DNA from: Aquilutibacter rugosus
GTDB lineage: Bacteria > Pseudomonadota > Gammaproteobacteria > Xanthomonadales > Xanthomonadaceae
Length of the DNA stretch: 64,000 nt
Assembly (NCBI RefSeq): GCF_036541335.1
Contig: NZ_JAZHBO010000001.1
Coordinates: 806,001 to 870,000 of the forward strand
Direction of reading: 5' to 3'
Part shown: positions 45,768 through 55,046 of the stretch, one piece after another
Position numbering within the stretch: position 1 is the stretch's first letter
How the letters are laid out: each line of letters begins with the position of its first letter
Translations under genes and position numbers: made by a program
The notes under the pieces: model-generated
What the model was told of the DNA's origin: nothing
The model's database searches: none
What the model saw: only the letters and a program-made list of their open reading frames with translations

Positions 45768-46957
45768 TGGATTCCGGTCGCCAAGCCACTCGCATCAACG
45801 AGATCCGCGGTCAGATTGACCCGGTGCTGCTGATTGTGTCCCTGCTACTGGGCGCGATCGGCATCGTGATGGTGGGTTCTTCCTCGCTGGCAATCGGCGA
45901 GATCGAAAAAGTGGGCTCGGCCGGCTATCTGATTAAGCAATCCGTCTTTCTGGCGATTGGCTTTGCCGGTGCGGTGTTTGCGACCCGCTTTGAGCTGCGC
46001 CAAATCGAAAAGTACGCACCGCTGCTGCTGATCGCGTCGTTCGTGTTGCTGATTCTGGTGTGGGTGCCCGGCATCGGTTCGACGGTCAACGGTGCACGGC
46101 GCTGGATTAATCTGGGCATCTCCAAGTTCCAGGCAGTCGAAGCCGTCAAGTTGTTCTTCATCATCTGGATGGCGAGCTTCCTTAAGCGATTCAGCGAAGG
46201 CGTGCAGGGCGAGTGGTTTGTGATGTTCCGCCCGCTGTTCGTGGCGCTGGCGCTGGTCGCCATTCTGATGACGCAGCCGGACTTCGGTTCCTCGGTGCTG
46301 CTGGTCACCATCTGCGGCTGCATGCTGGTGCTGGGCGGTGGCAATGTGCCGCGTCTGATTTTGCCGGCGGTACTGCTGATCATCGCCGGTGTGGCACTGG
46401 TTCTGTTTGAGCCCTACCGCATGCGTCGCGTCACCTCGTTTATGCGTCCGTGGGATGATCCGTTCGGCCAAGGCTATCAGCTGGTTAACGCGCTGATGGG
46501 TATTGGCCGTGGCGAGTGGATGGGTGTTGGTCTCGGAGGCTCGGTGCAGAAGCTCAACTACCTGCCCGAAGCCAATACCGACTTCATTGCTGCCATCATC
46601 GGCGAGGAACTGGGCTTCATTGGCCTGAGTTTCGTGATCCTCCTGTACGCCACATTTGTTGCCCGCGCCTTCTGGTACGGCGTCAAGTGCGTAGAAATGC
46701 GTCGCCACTTTGCCGGCTATATCGCTTTTGGCATTGGCTTGTGGTTTGCGTTTCAGGCCTTTGTGTCCATGGGCGTGAACATGGGTGTGCTGCCGACCAA
46801 GGGTTTGACCCTGCCGCTGATTTCGTACGGCGGCTCCAGTGTCGTGGTGAGTTGCGTCGCCGTTGGCGTGCTGTTGCGCGTCACTTACGAATACGATCGT
46901 GCCAAGCGTCAGGTCGCCCGTTCACGTGAGGAGGCGCCACTGTATGCGACTGCGTAA
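45767..46957 (+). CDS. ftsW: Peptidoglycan glycosyltransferase FtsW
   Basis: SEDS-family septal glycan polymerase in the inner membrane; partner of FtsI. 396 residues with about ten membrane segments. Landmarks: VGSSSLAIGE in the first segment, GARRWINLGISKFQAVEAVK near 105-125, LMTQPDFGSSVLL near 165 with the essential Asp region, GYQLVNALMGIGRGEWMGVG near 235, and PTKGLTLPLISYGGSS near 345. Start overlaps the mraY stop by one base (TGATG); it overlaps murG by 14 bases. Confidence 0.96.
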   Translation: MDSGRQATRINEIRGQIDPVLLIVSLLLGAIGIVMVGSSSLAIGEIEKVGSAGYLIKQSVFLAIGFAGAVFATRFELRQIEKYAPLLLIASFVLLILVWVPGIGSTVNGARRWINLGISKFQAVEAVKLFFIIWMASFLKRFSEGVQGEWFVMFRPLFVALALVAILMTQPDFGSSVLLVTICGCMLVLGGGNVPRLILPAVLLIIAGVALVLFEPYRMRRVTSFMRPWDDPFGQGYQLVNALMGIGRGEWMGVGLGGSVQKLNYLPEANTDFIAAIIGEELGFIGLSFVILLYATFVARAFWYGVKCVEMRRHFAGYIAFGIGLWFAFQAFVSMGVNMGVLPTKGLTLPLISYGGSSVVVSCVAVGVLLRVTYEYDRAKRQVARSREEAPLYATA

Positions 46958-48038
46958 TCCCAACGGGCCCGTAATCATTCTGGCCGGCGGTACCGGCGGT
47001 CATATCTTTCCGGGTTTGGCCGTGGCCAAGTCCCTGCAGGAGCGTGGCGTCGAAGTGCGCTGGTTAGGCGCCGAGGGCGGTATGGAAGCGCGCCTGGTCC
47101 CGCAACATCAGATCAGCATGGACACCTTGCAAATTAAGGGTCTGCGCGGCAAGGGCATCAGGACGCTGCTGACGGCCCCGCTCAAAGTGCTGCGCGCCAT
47201 CGGTGCGGCGCGTGCCGTACTCAAGCAACGTCGCCCTCGTGCGGTGATCAGTTTTGGTGGCTACGCTGCAGGTCCCGGCGGCATCGCCGCGCGTCTGTCC
47301 GGTGTGCCGTTGTTTGTGCACGAACAGAACCGCGCTGCCGGCATGACCAATCGGGTCCTGAGCCGTATGGCGGATGCCGTTCTGACCGGTTTCCCCGACA
47401 CCTTTAACGGTGTCGAGGAACGTTGGGTTGGCAATCCGGTGCGCGGCGAGATTGCCGCAATTGCCGAGCCATCCGTGCGTTTTGCGGAGCGCGCCGAGCA
47501 GACGGCACTGAATATTCTGGTGCTGGGCGGCAGCCAAGGTGCCAAGGTTCTGAATGATGCCGTGCCGGTAGCACTGCGTCGCTTGAACGATGAGGGTCAC
47601 ACCTTTAGCGTTCGCCATCAATGCGGCGAGCGCGGTGTGGATGGCGCCCGTCATGCCTATGCGGCAGCAGGCATCGAAGCCACGATCGAGCCGTTCATTG
47701 CCGATATGAGTGAGGCCTATGCGTGGGCAGATCTGGTGATCTGTCGCGCCGGTGCACTGACACTGGCCGAGGTCTGTGCCGTCGGTGTGGGTAGCGTCCT
47801 GGTGCCGTTTGCTGCTGCAGTAGATGATCACCAGACCAAGAACGCGCAGTATCTGGTGGCGCGTCACGCCGCCCGCATCGCATCGCAATCAAATGACCTG
47901 GCTGACAAGCTGGTGGCCCATGTCCGTGAAATCGGCAATCGGGACACGCTGTTGGTCATGGCCACTGCAGCAAGGGAATTGGCCAAGCCGCATGCGGCGG
48001 ACGAGGTCGCTCAGGTCGTTATGGAGGAAGCCGCATGA
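46944..48038 (+). CDS. murG: UDP-GlcNAc:lipid I GlcNAc transferase MurG
   Basis: Makes lipid II on the inner leaflet. The ATG at 46944 (GAGGAG ten bases before) gives 364 residues. N-terminal domain opens VIILAGGTGGHIFPGLAVAK; GFGGYAAGPG-type region is seen as VISFGGYAAGPGGIAARLSG; EQNRAAGMTNRVL follows; C-terminal domain has VLGGSQGAKVLND near 190 and the donor site RAGALTLAEVCAVGVGSVLV near 268 (the usual GAxT-AE motif). Overlaps ftsW and murC. Confidence 0.97.
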   Translation: MRLRNPNGPVIILAGGTGGHIFPGLAVAKSLQERGVEVRWLGAEGGMEARLVPQHQISMDTLQIKGLRGKGIRTLLTAPLKVLRAIGAARAVLKQRRPRAVISFGGYAAGPGGIAARLSGVPLFVHEQNRAAGMTNRVLSRMADAVLTGFPDTFNGVEERWVGNPVRGEIAAIAEPSVRFAERAEQTALNILVLGGSQGAKVLNDAVPVALRRLNDEGHTFSVRHQCGERGVDGARHAYAAAGIEATIEPFIADMSEAYAWADLVICRAGALTLAEVCAVGVGSVLVPFAAAVDDHQTKNAQYLVARHAARIASQSNDLADKLVAHVREIGNRDTLLVMATAARELAKPHAADEVAQVVMEEAA

Positions 48039-49480
48039 ATTCGGATTTGCGTAAACGTCTGCAAATTAAGGGCGATCTGGCCAAGGTGTTTCCGCGCGTG
48101 CACTTTGTGGGCGTCGGCGGCACGGGTATGAACGGTATTGCCGAAGTAATGGCCACGCTCGGTTACGAGGTCAGCGGTTCGGACATGGCTGAAAACGCCA
48201 CCACCCGTCGCCTGCAATCGATCGGCGTTGAGGTGTTTCAAGGTCATGCGGCGGCCAACGTGCTGGGCACGGACTGCGTGGTGGTCTCGAGTGCCATCAA
48301 GCAGGACAACCCCGAACTGATGGAAGCCCGTGCGCAGCGCATCCCGGTGGTGCCGCGTGCTGAAATGCTCGCCGAGCTGATGCGCTTTAAGCGCGGTATT
48401 GCAGTAGCCGGTACGCACGGCAAGACCACTACCACGTCGCTTTGCGCTAGCGTGCTGGGTGAAGGCGGCATTGATCCGACGTTCGTGATCGGCGGCAAGT
48501 TGCTGGCAGCCGGTGCCAACGCCAAGCTCGGTAAGGGCGATTGGCTGGTAGCCGAAGCCGATGAAAGTGACGGCAGCTTTCTGCGACTGAATCCGCAGAT
48601 TGCCGTCGTCACCAATATTGATGCCGATCACCTGGAAAACTACGGCAATGATTTTGCCAAGGTGCAGGCTGCGTTCCACGAATTCCTGCATCGCCTGCCG
48701 TTCTACGGGCTCGCGATTCTGTGCATTGATGATCCCGAGGTGGCTGCGCTCGCCGCGAACACTTCGCGCCATGTGGTGACTTACGGTTTGTCATCGCATG
48801 CCGATGTGCGAGCCGAAGAGGTGACGCAGGAAGGTGGCCGTATGCGCTTTATGTTGTGCCTGCCGGACCAGACCCGCACCCCGATCGAACTCAACATGCC
48901 GGGTCACCACAACGTGCTCAATGCACTGGCTGCAGCGACTGTGGCGTGGGAACTGGGTGTCCCGCTGCCGGCAATCCAAAAGGCTCTGGCTGCGTTTGGC
49001 GGTGTGGGTCGTCGCTTCAATTCGCTGGGTATGCATCGCACGACCAAGGGTGCAACGGTCGAAGTGGTCGATGACTACGGTCACCATCCCAAGGAACTCG
49101 AGGCGGTGTTCAAAGCAGCCCGTGGCGGTTGGCCGGATCGTCGTCTGGTGGTGGCGTTCCAGCCGCACCGTTATAGCCGGACACGCGATCTGTTCGATGA
49201 GTTTGCCGGCGTCCTGTCGGGCGTCGATGCGCTGGTTCTGACCGAAGTCTATCCGGCCGGCGAGCAACCCATTGCGGGTGCTGCGGCCAAAGATCTGGCG
49301 CGCGCTATCCGCGCTCGTGGTCGCATCGAACCTGTTGTGGTCGGCTCGGCCAAGGAACTCGCTGGCGTACTGAATGAATTACTGCAAGATGGCGACCTGT
49401 TGCTGATGATGGGCGCCGGTGATATCGGTGCCGCAGCGCAAGCCATCGGCAACAACGGATTCAAGGGAGAACAACAGTGA
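48035..49480 (+). CDS. murC: UDP-MurNAc-L-alanine ligase
   Basis: Adds L-alanine to UDP-MurNAc. 481 residues; HFVGVGGTGMNGIAEVMATL near 24-43 is the UDP-sugar site, AVAGTHGKTTTTSLCASVL near 126-144 the ATP loop, EADESDGSFLRLNPQIAVVT near 175, NIDADHLENYG near 195, and VVDDYGHHPKE near 350. ATGA overlaps with murG and a GTGA overlap with ddl. Confidence 0.97.
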   Translation: MNSDLRKRLQIKGDLAKVFPRVHFVGVGGTGMNGIAEVMATLGYEVSGSDMAENATTRRLQSIGVEVFQGHAAANVLGTDCVVVSSAIKQDNPELMEARAQRIPVVPRAEMLAELMRFKRGIAVAGTHGKTTTTSLCASVLGEGGIDPTFVIGGKLLAAGANAKLGKGDWLVAEADESDGSFLRLNPQIAVVTNIDADHLENYGNDFAKVQAAFHEFLHRLPFYGLAILCIDDPEVAALAANTSRHVVTYGLSSHADVRAEEVTQEGGRMRFMLCLPDQTRTPIELNMPGHHNVLNALAAATVAWELGVPLPAIQKALAAFGGVGRRFNSLGMHRTTKGATVEVVDDYGHHPKELEAVFKAARGGWPDRRLVVAFQPHRYSRTRDLFDEFAGVLSGVDALVLTEVYPAGEQPIAGAAAKDLARAIRARGRIEPVVVGSAKELAGVLNELLQDGDLLLMMGAGDIGAAAQAIGNNGFKGEQQ

Positions 49481-50442
49481 GTTTGCAGCGTTCCACACTC
49501 GATCCCGCGGTGTTTGGCCGTGTGGCGGTGCTGATGGGCGGTACCAGCGCCGAACGCGAAGTGTCGCTCAACTCCGGCGCCAACGTGCTGGCCGCATTGC
49601 AGCGCAAGGGCGTTAACGCATTTGCCGTCGATGGCATTGACGCGCTGATTGAAACCATCCGCAGCGGTGAGGTTGATCGCGTGTTCAACATTCTGCACGG
49701 TGGCGAAGGCGAAAACGGCGTCGTGCAGGGTCTGCTCGAAGCCCACGGTATTCCGTATACCGGTCCCGGCGTCATGGGCAGCGCGCTGACCATGGACAAG
49801 ATCCGTACCAAGCAAGTGTGGCAAGCCGAAGGCCTGCCGACTCCTGCATTTGTCCGCCTGGCTCCCGGCGAAGATGTGCACGCGGCCGCAACCCGTCTGG
49901 GTTTGCCGGTCGTGGTGAAGCCATCGGCCGAAGGCTCCAGTGTCGGCGTCTCGATGGTCGAGACGGATGCCGAACTCGATGAAGCCATCGCTCTGGCCGC
50001 CCGTTATCACGGTGAACTGCTGGTCGAGCAAATGATCATTGGTGCCGAATTCTCGGTGCCGGTCGTCGCGTTTGACGGCAAGCCGACGGCGCTGCCTTCG
50101 ATCCGGATTATTCCCAAGGGCCGCTGGTACGACTATCACGCCAAGTACATCGCAGACGATACGCAATACATCTGCCCGGGCAACGAAGGTGCAGACGAGG
50201 CCACTATCCGTGATCTCGCCGAGCGCGCCTTTAAGGCAGTGGGTCTCGAAGGCTGGAGCCGCGTTGACTTTATGCAGGATGCCAAGACCGGTCAGTTCTA
50301 TCTGATCGAAGTGAACACCGCGCCCGGCATGACTTCGCACTCGCTGGTGCCCAAGGCCGCTGCGGTTGAGGGTGTGGATTACGACGAGCTGTGCTTCACG
50401 ATTCTCGCTTCGACCGTGGATAACGGAGGCGCTCGCCCGTGA
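49477..50442 (+). CDS. ddl: D-alanine-D-alanine ligase
   Basis: Forms D-Ala-D-Ala for MurF. 321 residues from a GTG start overlapping the murC stop. ATP-grasp features: VLMGGTSAEREVSLNSGANV near 17-36 (DdlB-type opening), FNILHGGEGENGVVQGLLEA near 70, VVKPSAEGSSVGVSMV near 145-160, EVNTAPGMTSHSLVPKAA near 285. Position within the dcw cluster indicates the DdlB type. Confidence 0.96.
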   Translation: MSLQRSTLDPAVFGRVAVLMGGTSAEREVSLNSGANVLAALQRKGVNAFAVDGIDALIETIRSGEVDRVFNILHGGEGENGVVQGLLEAHGIPYTGPGVMGSALTMDKIRTKQVWQAEGLPTPAFVRLAPGEDVHAAATRLGLPVVVKPSAEGSSVGVSMVETDAELDEAIALAARYHGELLVEQMIIGAEFSVPVVAFDGKPTALPSIRIIPKGRWYDYHAKYIADDTQYICPGNEGADEATIRDLAERAFKAVGLEGWSRVDFMQDAKTGQFYLIEVNTAPGMTSHSLVPKAAAVEGVDYDELCFTILASTVDNGGARP

Positions 50443-51203
50443 ACTGGCTGTTGCGCATCGCTGCAGTGATTCTGGCGCTGGCCCTGTTGGCCGCACCGGT
50501 AGTGGCTGTGCGCATGGGTGTCATCGGTGCCGATCGCTGGCCAATTCAGAAGCTGCGTGTGACCTCCAAGATGCAGTACGTCGACGCCGCACAGCTGCGC
50601 AAGACGCTCGCACCGTTTGCAGCGCAGGGATTCTTTGGCGTGGATCTGGATGGGGCGCAATCGCAAGTCGAACGTCTGCCCTGGGTTGAGCGCGCCGAAG
50701 TCCGCAAGAAGTGGCCGAACGTACTCGAAGTCGCCATCACCGAAGATCCGCCGCTGGCACGTTGGGGCGACGATCGCCTGCTGAGCCGCAGTTTGAAGCT
50801 GTTCCCGCGCAAGGGCATTCGTTTTCCGGCAAACCTGCCGCAGATGGATGGCAATCCGCTCGACGTGCGCAAGGTGGTCGATCTATACAACGCATCGAAC
50901 GAACTGTTCGGTCGCATTCGGGTGCCGATCGAAAAGGTGCAGATGAGCGATCGCGGCAGTTTCACGCTGGACTTGGTCAATGGCACGCACGTCATCGCCG
51001 GCCGCAACGAGGCGCGTGCACGTCTGTCGCGCTTCGTCACGATTTATCCGCAACTGGTGTCCGGCAGCAAGGCGCTGCCACGTACGGTCGATCTGCGTTA
51101 CACCAACGGCTTTGCCATGTCATGGATGGCGCCGACCGGCGCTTCCGCATTACCGGCTACCGCAGCGACTGCGGCGGCCATCGCAACAAAGGAATCCCAA
51201 TGA
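50439..51203 (+). CDS. ftsQ: Cell division protein FtsQ
   Basis: Bitopic divisome scaffold. 254 residues from GTG 50439 (GTGA overlap with ddl). A membrane helix near 5-25 (IAAVILALALLAAPVVAV), then the POTRA domain with GADRWPIQKLRVTSKMQYVD and GFFGVDLDGAQSQVERLPWV followed by RAEVRKKWPNVLEVAITEDP, and a C-terminal FtsQ domain with QMSDRGSFTLDLVNGTHV. The Ala/Thr-rich end (PATAATAAAIATKESQ) is variable. Overlaps ftsA by four bases. Confidence 0.95.
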   Translation: MNWLLRIAAVILALALLAAPVVAVRMGVIGADRWPIQKLRVTSKMQYVDAAQLRKTLAPFAAQGFFGVDLDGAQSQVERLPWVERAEVRKKWPNVLEVAITEDPPLARWGDDRLLSRSLKLFPRKGIRFPANLPQMDGNPLDVRKVVDLYNASNELFGRIRVPIEKVQMSDRGSFTLDLVNGTHVIAGRNEARARLSRFVTIYPQLVSGSKALPRTVDLRYTNGFAMSWMAPTGASALPATAATAAAIATKESQ

Positions 51204-52447
51204 GCTTTAAGGGCGACAAATCCCTCATCGTCGGTCTCGATATCGGCACCTCCAAAGTCGTGGCACTGGTCGGCGAATACGCGCCGGGCCAACCCATCGA
51301 ACTGATCGGACTGGGTACGCACGATTCGCGCGGCATGCGTCGCGGTGTCATTGTGGACATTGAATCCACCGTGCAGTCCATCCAGGAAGCGATCAAGGAG
51401 GCCGAAGCATCGGCCGGCTGCGAAATCACCTCGGTGTACGCATCCATCAGCGGTAGCCATATTCAGTGCCGCAACTCGCAGGGCATCACGCCGATCCACG
51501 AGCAGGAAGTAACGCACCGTGAGCTGCAGCGCGTGATTGACGCCGCCAAGGCCGTGCCAATCGGTACCGATCTCAAGATCATTCACGCCATCCCGCGCGA
51601 TTACACGCTCGATGACTCGCAGGAGGGCATTCGCAATCCGCTCGGCATGACCGGCGTGCGTCTCGAAGTGAACGCCCACATCGTGACGGCCGCCGCCAGT
51701 GCTGCTGCCAACATCACCCGCTGCGTCGAGAAATGCGGTTTGAATGTGGATGAGCTGGTGTTCAGCGTGGTTGCCTCGGCCGAAGCCGTGCTGACCCGCG
51801 ATGAGCGCGATCTCGGCGTGTTGCTGGTGGATATGGGTGCGGGTACGACCGATATCGCCGTGTTCGTCAACGGTGCCATCGCGTACAGCAAGTCGCTGCC
51901 GATTGCCGGCGAGAAGGTCACCGAAGACATTGCGCACATGCTGCGCACGCCGACGGCCGAAGCCGAACAGATCAAGGTCCGTTATGCCTGCGCGCAAGCC
52001 AGCATGGCCAAGGCCGAAGAAACGATTCAAGTGCCGAGTGTCGGTGACCGCCAGCCGCGTCGCGTGCAACGCGCTGCTCTGGCTCAGGCCGTGCAGGCTC
52101 GCTATGAGGAAATCTTTGAAATGGTGCAGGCCGAACTGCGCCGCAGCGGTTTTGAACAGCACGTCCGCGCCGGCATGGTGCTGACGGGTGGTGCCGCCCG
52201 CATGGAAGGCGTTGCAGATCTCGCCGAAGAGATGCTGCAGATGCCGGTGCGCGTCGGTATTCCGCAACATGCCACCGGTAATCCGGTGGTGATGGGCAAC
52301 CCGGTGTACGCCACCGCGGTCGGGTTGCTGTTACTTGGTGCTCGCAACGAAGGAACGGGGCAACGCACCGGTCGAGTGGCACGTGGTGGCGGTAACGGCG
52401 ATGGTGTTTTAGATCGCTTAAAAAGCTGGTTCCAAGGCAACTTTTAG
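51200..52447 (+). CDS. ftsA: Cell division protein FtsA
   Basis: Actin-like ATPase that tethers FtsZ to the membrane. 415 residues from ATG 51200. LIVGLDIGTSKVVALVGEY near 9-26 is the phosphate 1 loop, VYASISGSHIQCRNSQG starts the 1C domain, LLVDMGAGTTDIAVFVNG near 205 is phosphate 2, and VLTGGAARMEGVADLAEEML near 330 the adenosine region. The C-terminus ends in the amphipathic membrane helix DRLKSWFQGNF. It follows ftsQ with an ATGA overlap. Confidence 0.97.
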   Translation: MSFKGDKSLIVGLDIGTSKVVALVGEYAPGQPIELIGLGTHDSRGMRRGVIVDIESTVQSIQEAIKEAEASAGCEITSVYASISGSHIQCRNSQGITPIHEQEVTHRELQRVIDAAKAVPIGTDLKIIHAIPRDYTLDDSQEGIRNPLGMTGVRLEVNAHIVTAAASAAANITRCVEKCGLNVDELVFSVVASAEAVLTRDERDLGVLLVDMGAGTTDIAVFVNGAIAYSKSLPIAGEKVTEDIAHMLRTPTAEAEQIKVRYACAQASMAKAEETIQVPSVGDRQPRRVQRAALAQAVQARYEEIFEMVQAELRRSGFEQHVRAGMVLTGGAARMEGVADLAEEMLQMPVRVGIPQHATGNPVVMGNPVYATAVGLLLLGARNEGTGQRTGRVARGGGNGDGVLDRLKSWFQGNF

Positions 52448-52568
52448 TTCAAAATTCATGTCGTTGATGGCTTCGGCATGACGTAGGCAGGCAAGGCGCT
52501 TCAACCCCGATTAAAAAAACAGTTTTACCCTATAAAAAAAGACTCAAACCGACTCAGAGGACATCAAC

Positions 52569-53753
52569 ATGGCAAACTTCGAATACATGGAACAACCTGC
52601 GCAAAATGCAATCATCAAGGTGGTTGGCGTAGGCGGCGGCGGCGGCAACGCTGTTTCGCACATGATCAACTCCAACGTTGACGGTGTGGAATTCATCACC
52701 GCCAACACCGACGCGCAGGCAATCAACAACTGCGCCACCAAACTGCAGCTGCAACTGGGCTCCAATGTCACCAAGGGCCTGGGCGCCGGTGCCAACCCGG
52801 AAGTCGGTCGCCAATCGGCGCTCGAAGACCGCGAACGCATCATGGACGCGCTGCAAGGTGCGGACATGGTCTTCATCACTGCCGGCATGGGGGGTGGTAC
52901 CGGTACGGGTGCCGCTCCGGTCATCGCACAACTCGCCAAGGAAATGGGCATCCTGACCGTCGGCGTCGTTACCAAGCCGTTCCCGTTCGAAGGCCGTCGC
53001 CGCATGCAAGTGGCACTCAAGGGCATCGAGGAACTGGCTGAACATTGCGACTCGCTGATCACCATCCCGAATGAAAAGCTGATCACCGTGCTGGGCCGCA
53101 ACGCCACCATGATCCAGGCCTTCCGCGCCGCTAACGATGTGCTGCTCGGTGCCGTTCGCGGTATCGCCGACCTGATCGTGTCGCCGGGCCTGATGAACGT
53201 CGACTTTGCCGACGTCCGCACCGTCATGAGCGAAATGGGTCTGGCCATGATGGGTACCGGTACGGCTCGCGGTGATGACCGTGCGCAAGCCGCTGCCGAA
53301 GCTGCAATCAAGAACCCTCTGCTCGACGACATCAACCTCGAAGGCGCCAACGGCATCCTGGTCAACATCACTGCCGGCCCGGATCTGACCATGGCCGAGT
53401 TCGACGAGATCGGTCGCGCCATCGAAAACTACGCATCTGACGATGCAACCGTGATCGTGGGCACCTCGATTGACGCGAACATGCAAGACGAAATCCGCGT
53501 CACACTGGTGGCAGCCGGCCTGAACCGTCGCAACAACACCTCCCGCAAGCCGAATCTCGAAGTGATCGAGGCGCCGGTCAAGCGCACCGGTACAGACGGT
53601 TACATCGCCCCGTCGTTCAACAACCCGCAGCAAACCGGCTTTGGTGAGTCGCTCACGAGCAACACCAATGACGCCAGCACCGGTGCCGCCTCGTTCAAGG
53701 ATGACGATGGCTACCTGGACATCCCGGCGTTCCTGCGTCGCCAGGCTGACTAA
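52569..53753 (+). CDS. ftsZ: Cell division protein FtsZ
   Basis: Tubulin-like GTPase forming the division ring. 394 residues preceded by AGAGGA. N-terminal IKVVGVGGGGGNAVSHMIN near 17-35, the tubulin signature GGGTGTGAAPVIAQLAKEMG near 105-125, NVDFADVRTVM T7-loop region near 207, and the conserved C-terminal peptide DDDGYLDIPAFLRRQ that binds FtsA and ZipA. A 121-base gap separates it from ftsA and contains no obvious terminator, so it may have its own promoter as well as read-through. Confidence 0.98.
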   Translation: MANFEYMEQPAQNAIIKVVGVGGGGGNAVSHMINSNVDGVEFITANTDAQAINNCATKLQLQLGSNVTKGLGAGANPEVGRQSALEDRERIMDALQGADMVFITAGMGGGTGTGAAPVIAQLAKEMGILTVGVVTKPFPFEGRRRMQVALKGIEELAEHCDSLITIPNEKLITVLGRNATMIQAFRAANDVLLGAVRGIADLIVSPGLMNVDFADVRTVMSEMGLAMMGTGTARGDDRAQAAAEAAIKNPLLDDINLEGANGILVNITAGPDLTMAEFDEIGRAIENYASDDATVIVGTSIDANMQDEIRVTLVAAGLNRRNNTSRKPNLEVIEAPVKRTGTDGYIAPSFNNPQQTGFGESLTSNTNDASTGAASFKDDDGYLDIPAFLRRQAD

Positions 53754-53754
53754 G

Positions 53755-53788
53755 GTTTCGGGCACCACCCGAAACTGATCGGTTTTTT
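53755..53788 (+). terminator. Terminator after ftsZ
   Basis: GTTTCGGG (53755-53762) pairs with CCCGAAAC (53768-53775) around a five-base loop; a GGTTTTTT tract follows after five bases. It starts two bases after the ftsZ stop. The gap before the T-tract may make it partial, letting some transcripts reach lpxC. Confidence 0.7.
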
Positions 53789-53901
53789 GGTGGTTCCGGC
53801 GGGTTGGTATCCGTGGTCGGGTCGTTTGCGACCGACTGCGGGCCTCTGAGTCCCCGCCGGTACCCCCAAATTCATGCATTTCTCGCTACTATATGGTGCT
53901 A

Positions 53902-54819
53902 ATGCTCAAGCAACGCACAATTAAAAACGTCATTCGCGCAACCGGTGTCGGTCTGCACAGCGGCGAGAAAGTCTTCCTGACTCTGCGTCCGGCCGAGCCC
54001 GATACGGGCATCGTATTCCGTCGTGTCGATCTGGAACCTGCAGTCGAGATGAGGGCTACGGCCGAACTCGTCACCGAGACCACGCTCTGCACGGGTCTGA
54101 GCTGCGATGGCGCCAAAGTCCAAACCGTTGAGCATCTGCTCAGCGCGCTGGCGGGTCTTGGCGTCGACAATTGCTACATTGATCTGTCGGCACCCGAGGT
54201 GCCGATCATGGACGGCTCTGCCGGTCCTTTTATCTTTCTGCTGCAGTCGGCCGGTCTGGTCGAGCAGAACGCACCCAAAAAATTCATCCGCATCCTGGAA
54301 ACGATTGAAGTCCGGGATGGCGACAAGCGCGCCAGTTTTGAGCCGCACGCTGGTTTTCGTCTGGATTTCACGGTCGAATTCGATCATCCGGCGATTCCTT
54401 CGAACATGTCGCACTCGGCACTTGAGTTCTCGACCGAGACCTACATTAAAGAGGTCTCGCGCGCCCGCACCTTCGGTTTCATGCGCGATCTCGAGTTCAT
54501 GCGCGAGCGCAACTTGGGCCTAGGCGGGTCCATGGACAATGCCATCGTGCTCGATGAGTTCCGTGTTCTTAACGAGGACGGCCTGCGCTACGGCGATGAG
54601 TTTGTGCGCCACAAGATCCTCGACGCTGTGGGCGATCTGTATCTCGCCGGCCATCCGATCCTGGGTCATTACTCAGGCTACAAGTCCGGCCACGCACTCA
54701 ATAACAAGCTGGTGCGTCAGTTGCTGCTTGAGCAGCACAAGTGGGAGCTGGTTACGTTCGAGGATGAGGTCGAAGCCGCCCGGCAGGGCTTGGCCTTCGC
54801 TACGTTTGCCTTGGCTTGA
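53902..54819 (+). CDS. lpxC: UDP-3-O-acyl-N-acetylglucosamine deacetylase LpxC
   Basis: Zinc enzyme for the committed step of lipid A synthesis. 305 residues from ATG 53902 (MLKQRTIKNVIRATGVGLHS); an ATG three codons earlier is possible. Zinc ligands are seen in VQTVEHLLSALAGLG near 75 (His) and in EFVRHKILDAVGDLYLAG near 236-250 (His and Asp); GHYSGYKSGHALNN near 262 holds the catalytic His. A TATATG sequence just before the start may be part of its own promoter. It closes the dcw cluster. Confidence 0.97.
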   Translation: MLKQRTIKNVIRATGVGLHSGEKVFLTLRPAEPDTGIVFRRVDLEPAVEMRATAELVTETTLCTGLSCDGAKVQTVEHLLSALAGLGVDNCYIDLSAPEVPIMDGSAGPFIFLLQSAGLVEQNAPKKFIRILETIEVRDGDKRASFEPHAGFRLDFTVEFDHPAIPSNMSHSALEFSTETYIKEVSRARTFGFMRDLEFMRERNLGLGGSMDNAIVLDEFRVLNEDGLRYGDEFVRHKILDAVGDLYLAGHPILGHYSGYKSGHALNNKLVRQLLLEQHKWELVTFEDEVEAARQGLAFATFALA

Positions 54820-55046
54820 ATCGCCGGCGCAGGCGCACAGGCTCACGCATTTCCCGGGTCGAAGTCATCACGGCGGCTTAATTCCCTCCGTCCCCATTTA
54901 GTAAGAAATAGTTAACTCGTTGATATTGTTCAATATTCAGGCGCAAAGGCGAAAAACTCTCCATACGCGGGGCGCCATATTGTTCAAGTGTGAAATTAAT
55001 TTCACGTCAACGGTGGGGCTGAGCGCCGAAAACCTGAATATCTTAA
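54820..55046. promoter_or_regulatory. Intergenic region between lpxC and dciA with repeats and palindrome
   Basis: 227 bases without a protein. They hold a half-copy of the mutM-side REP-like arm (21 identical bases at 54878-54898), two direct copies of ATATTGTTCAA (54923-54933 and 54977-54987), the perfect 16-base palindrome GTGAAATTAATTTCAC (54990-55005), and a nine-base inverted repeat ATATTCAGG / CCTGAATAT (54933-54941, 55033-55041). The convergent genes on either side would not need promoters here, so the density of sites is unexplained. Confidence 0.6.
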
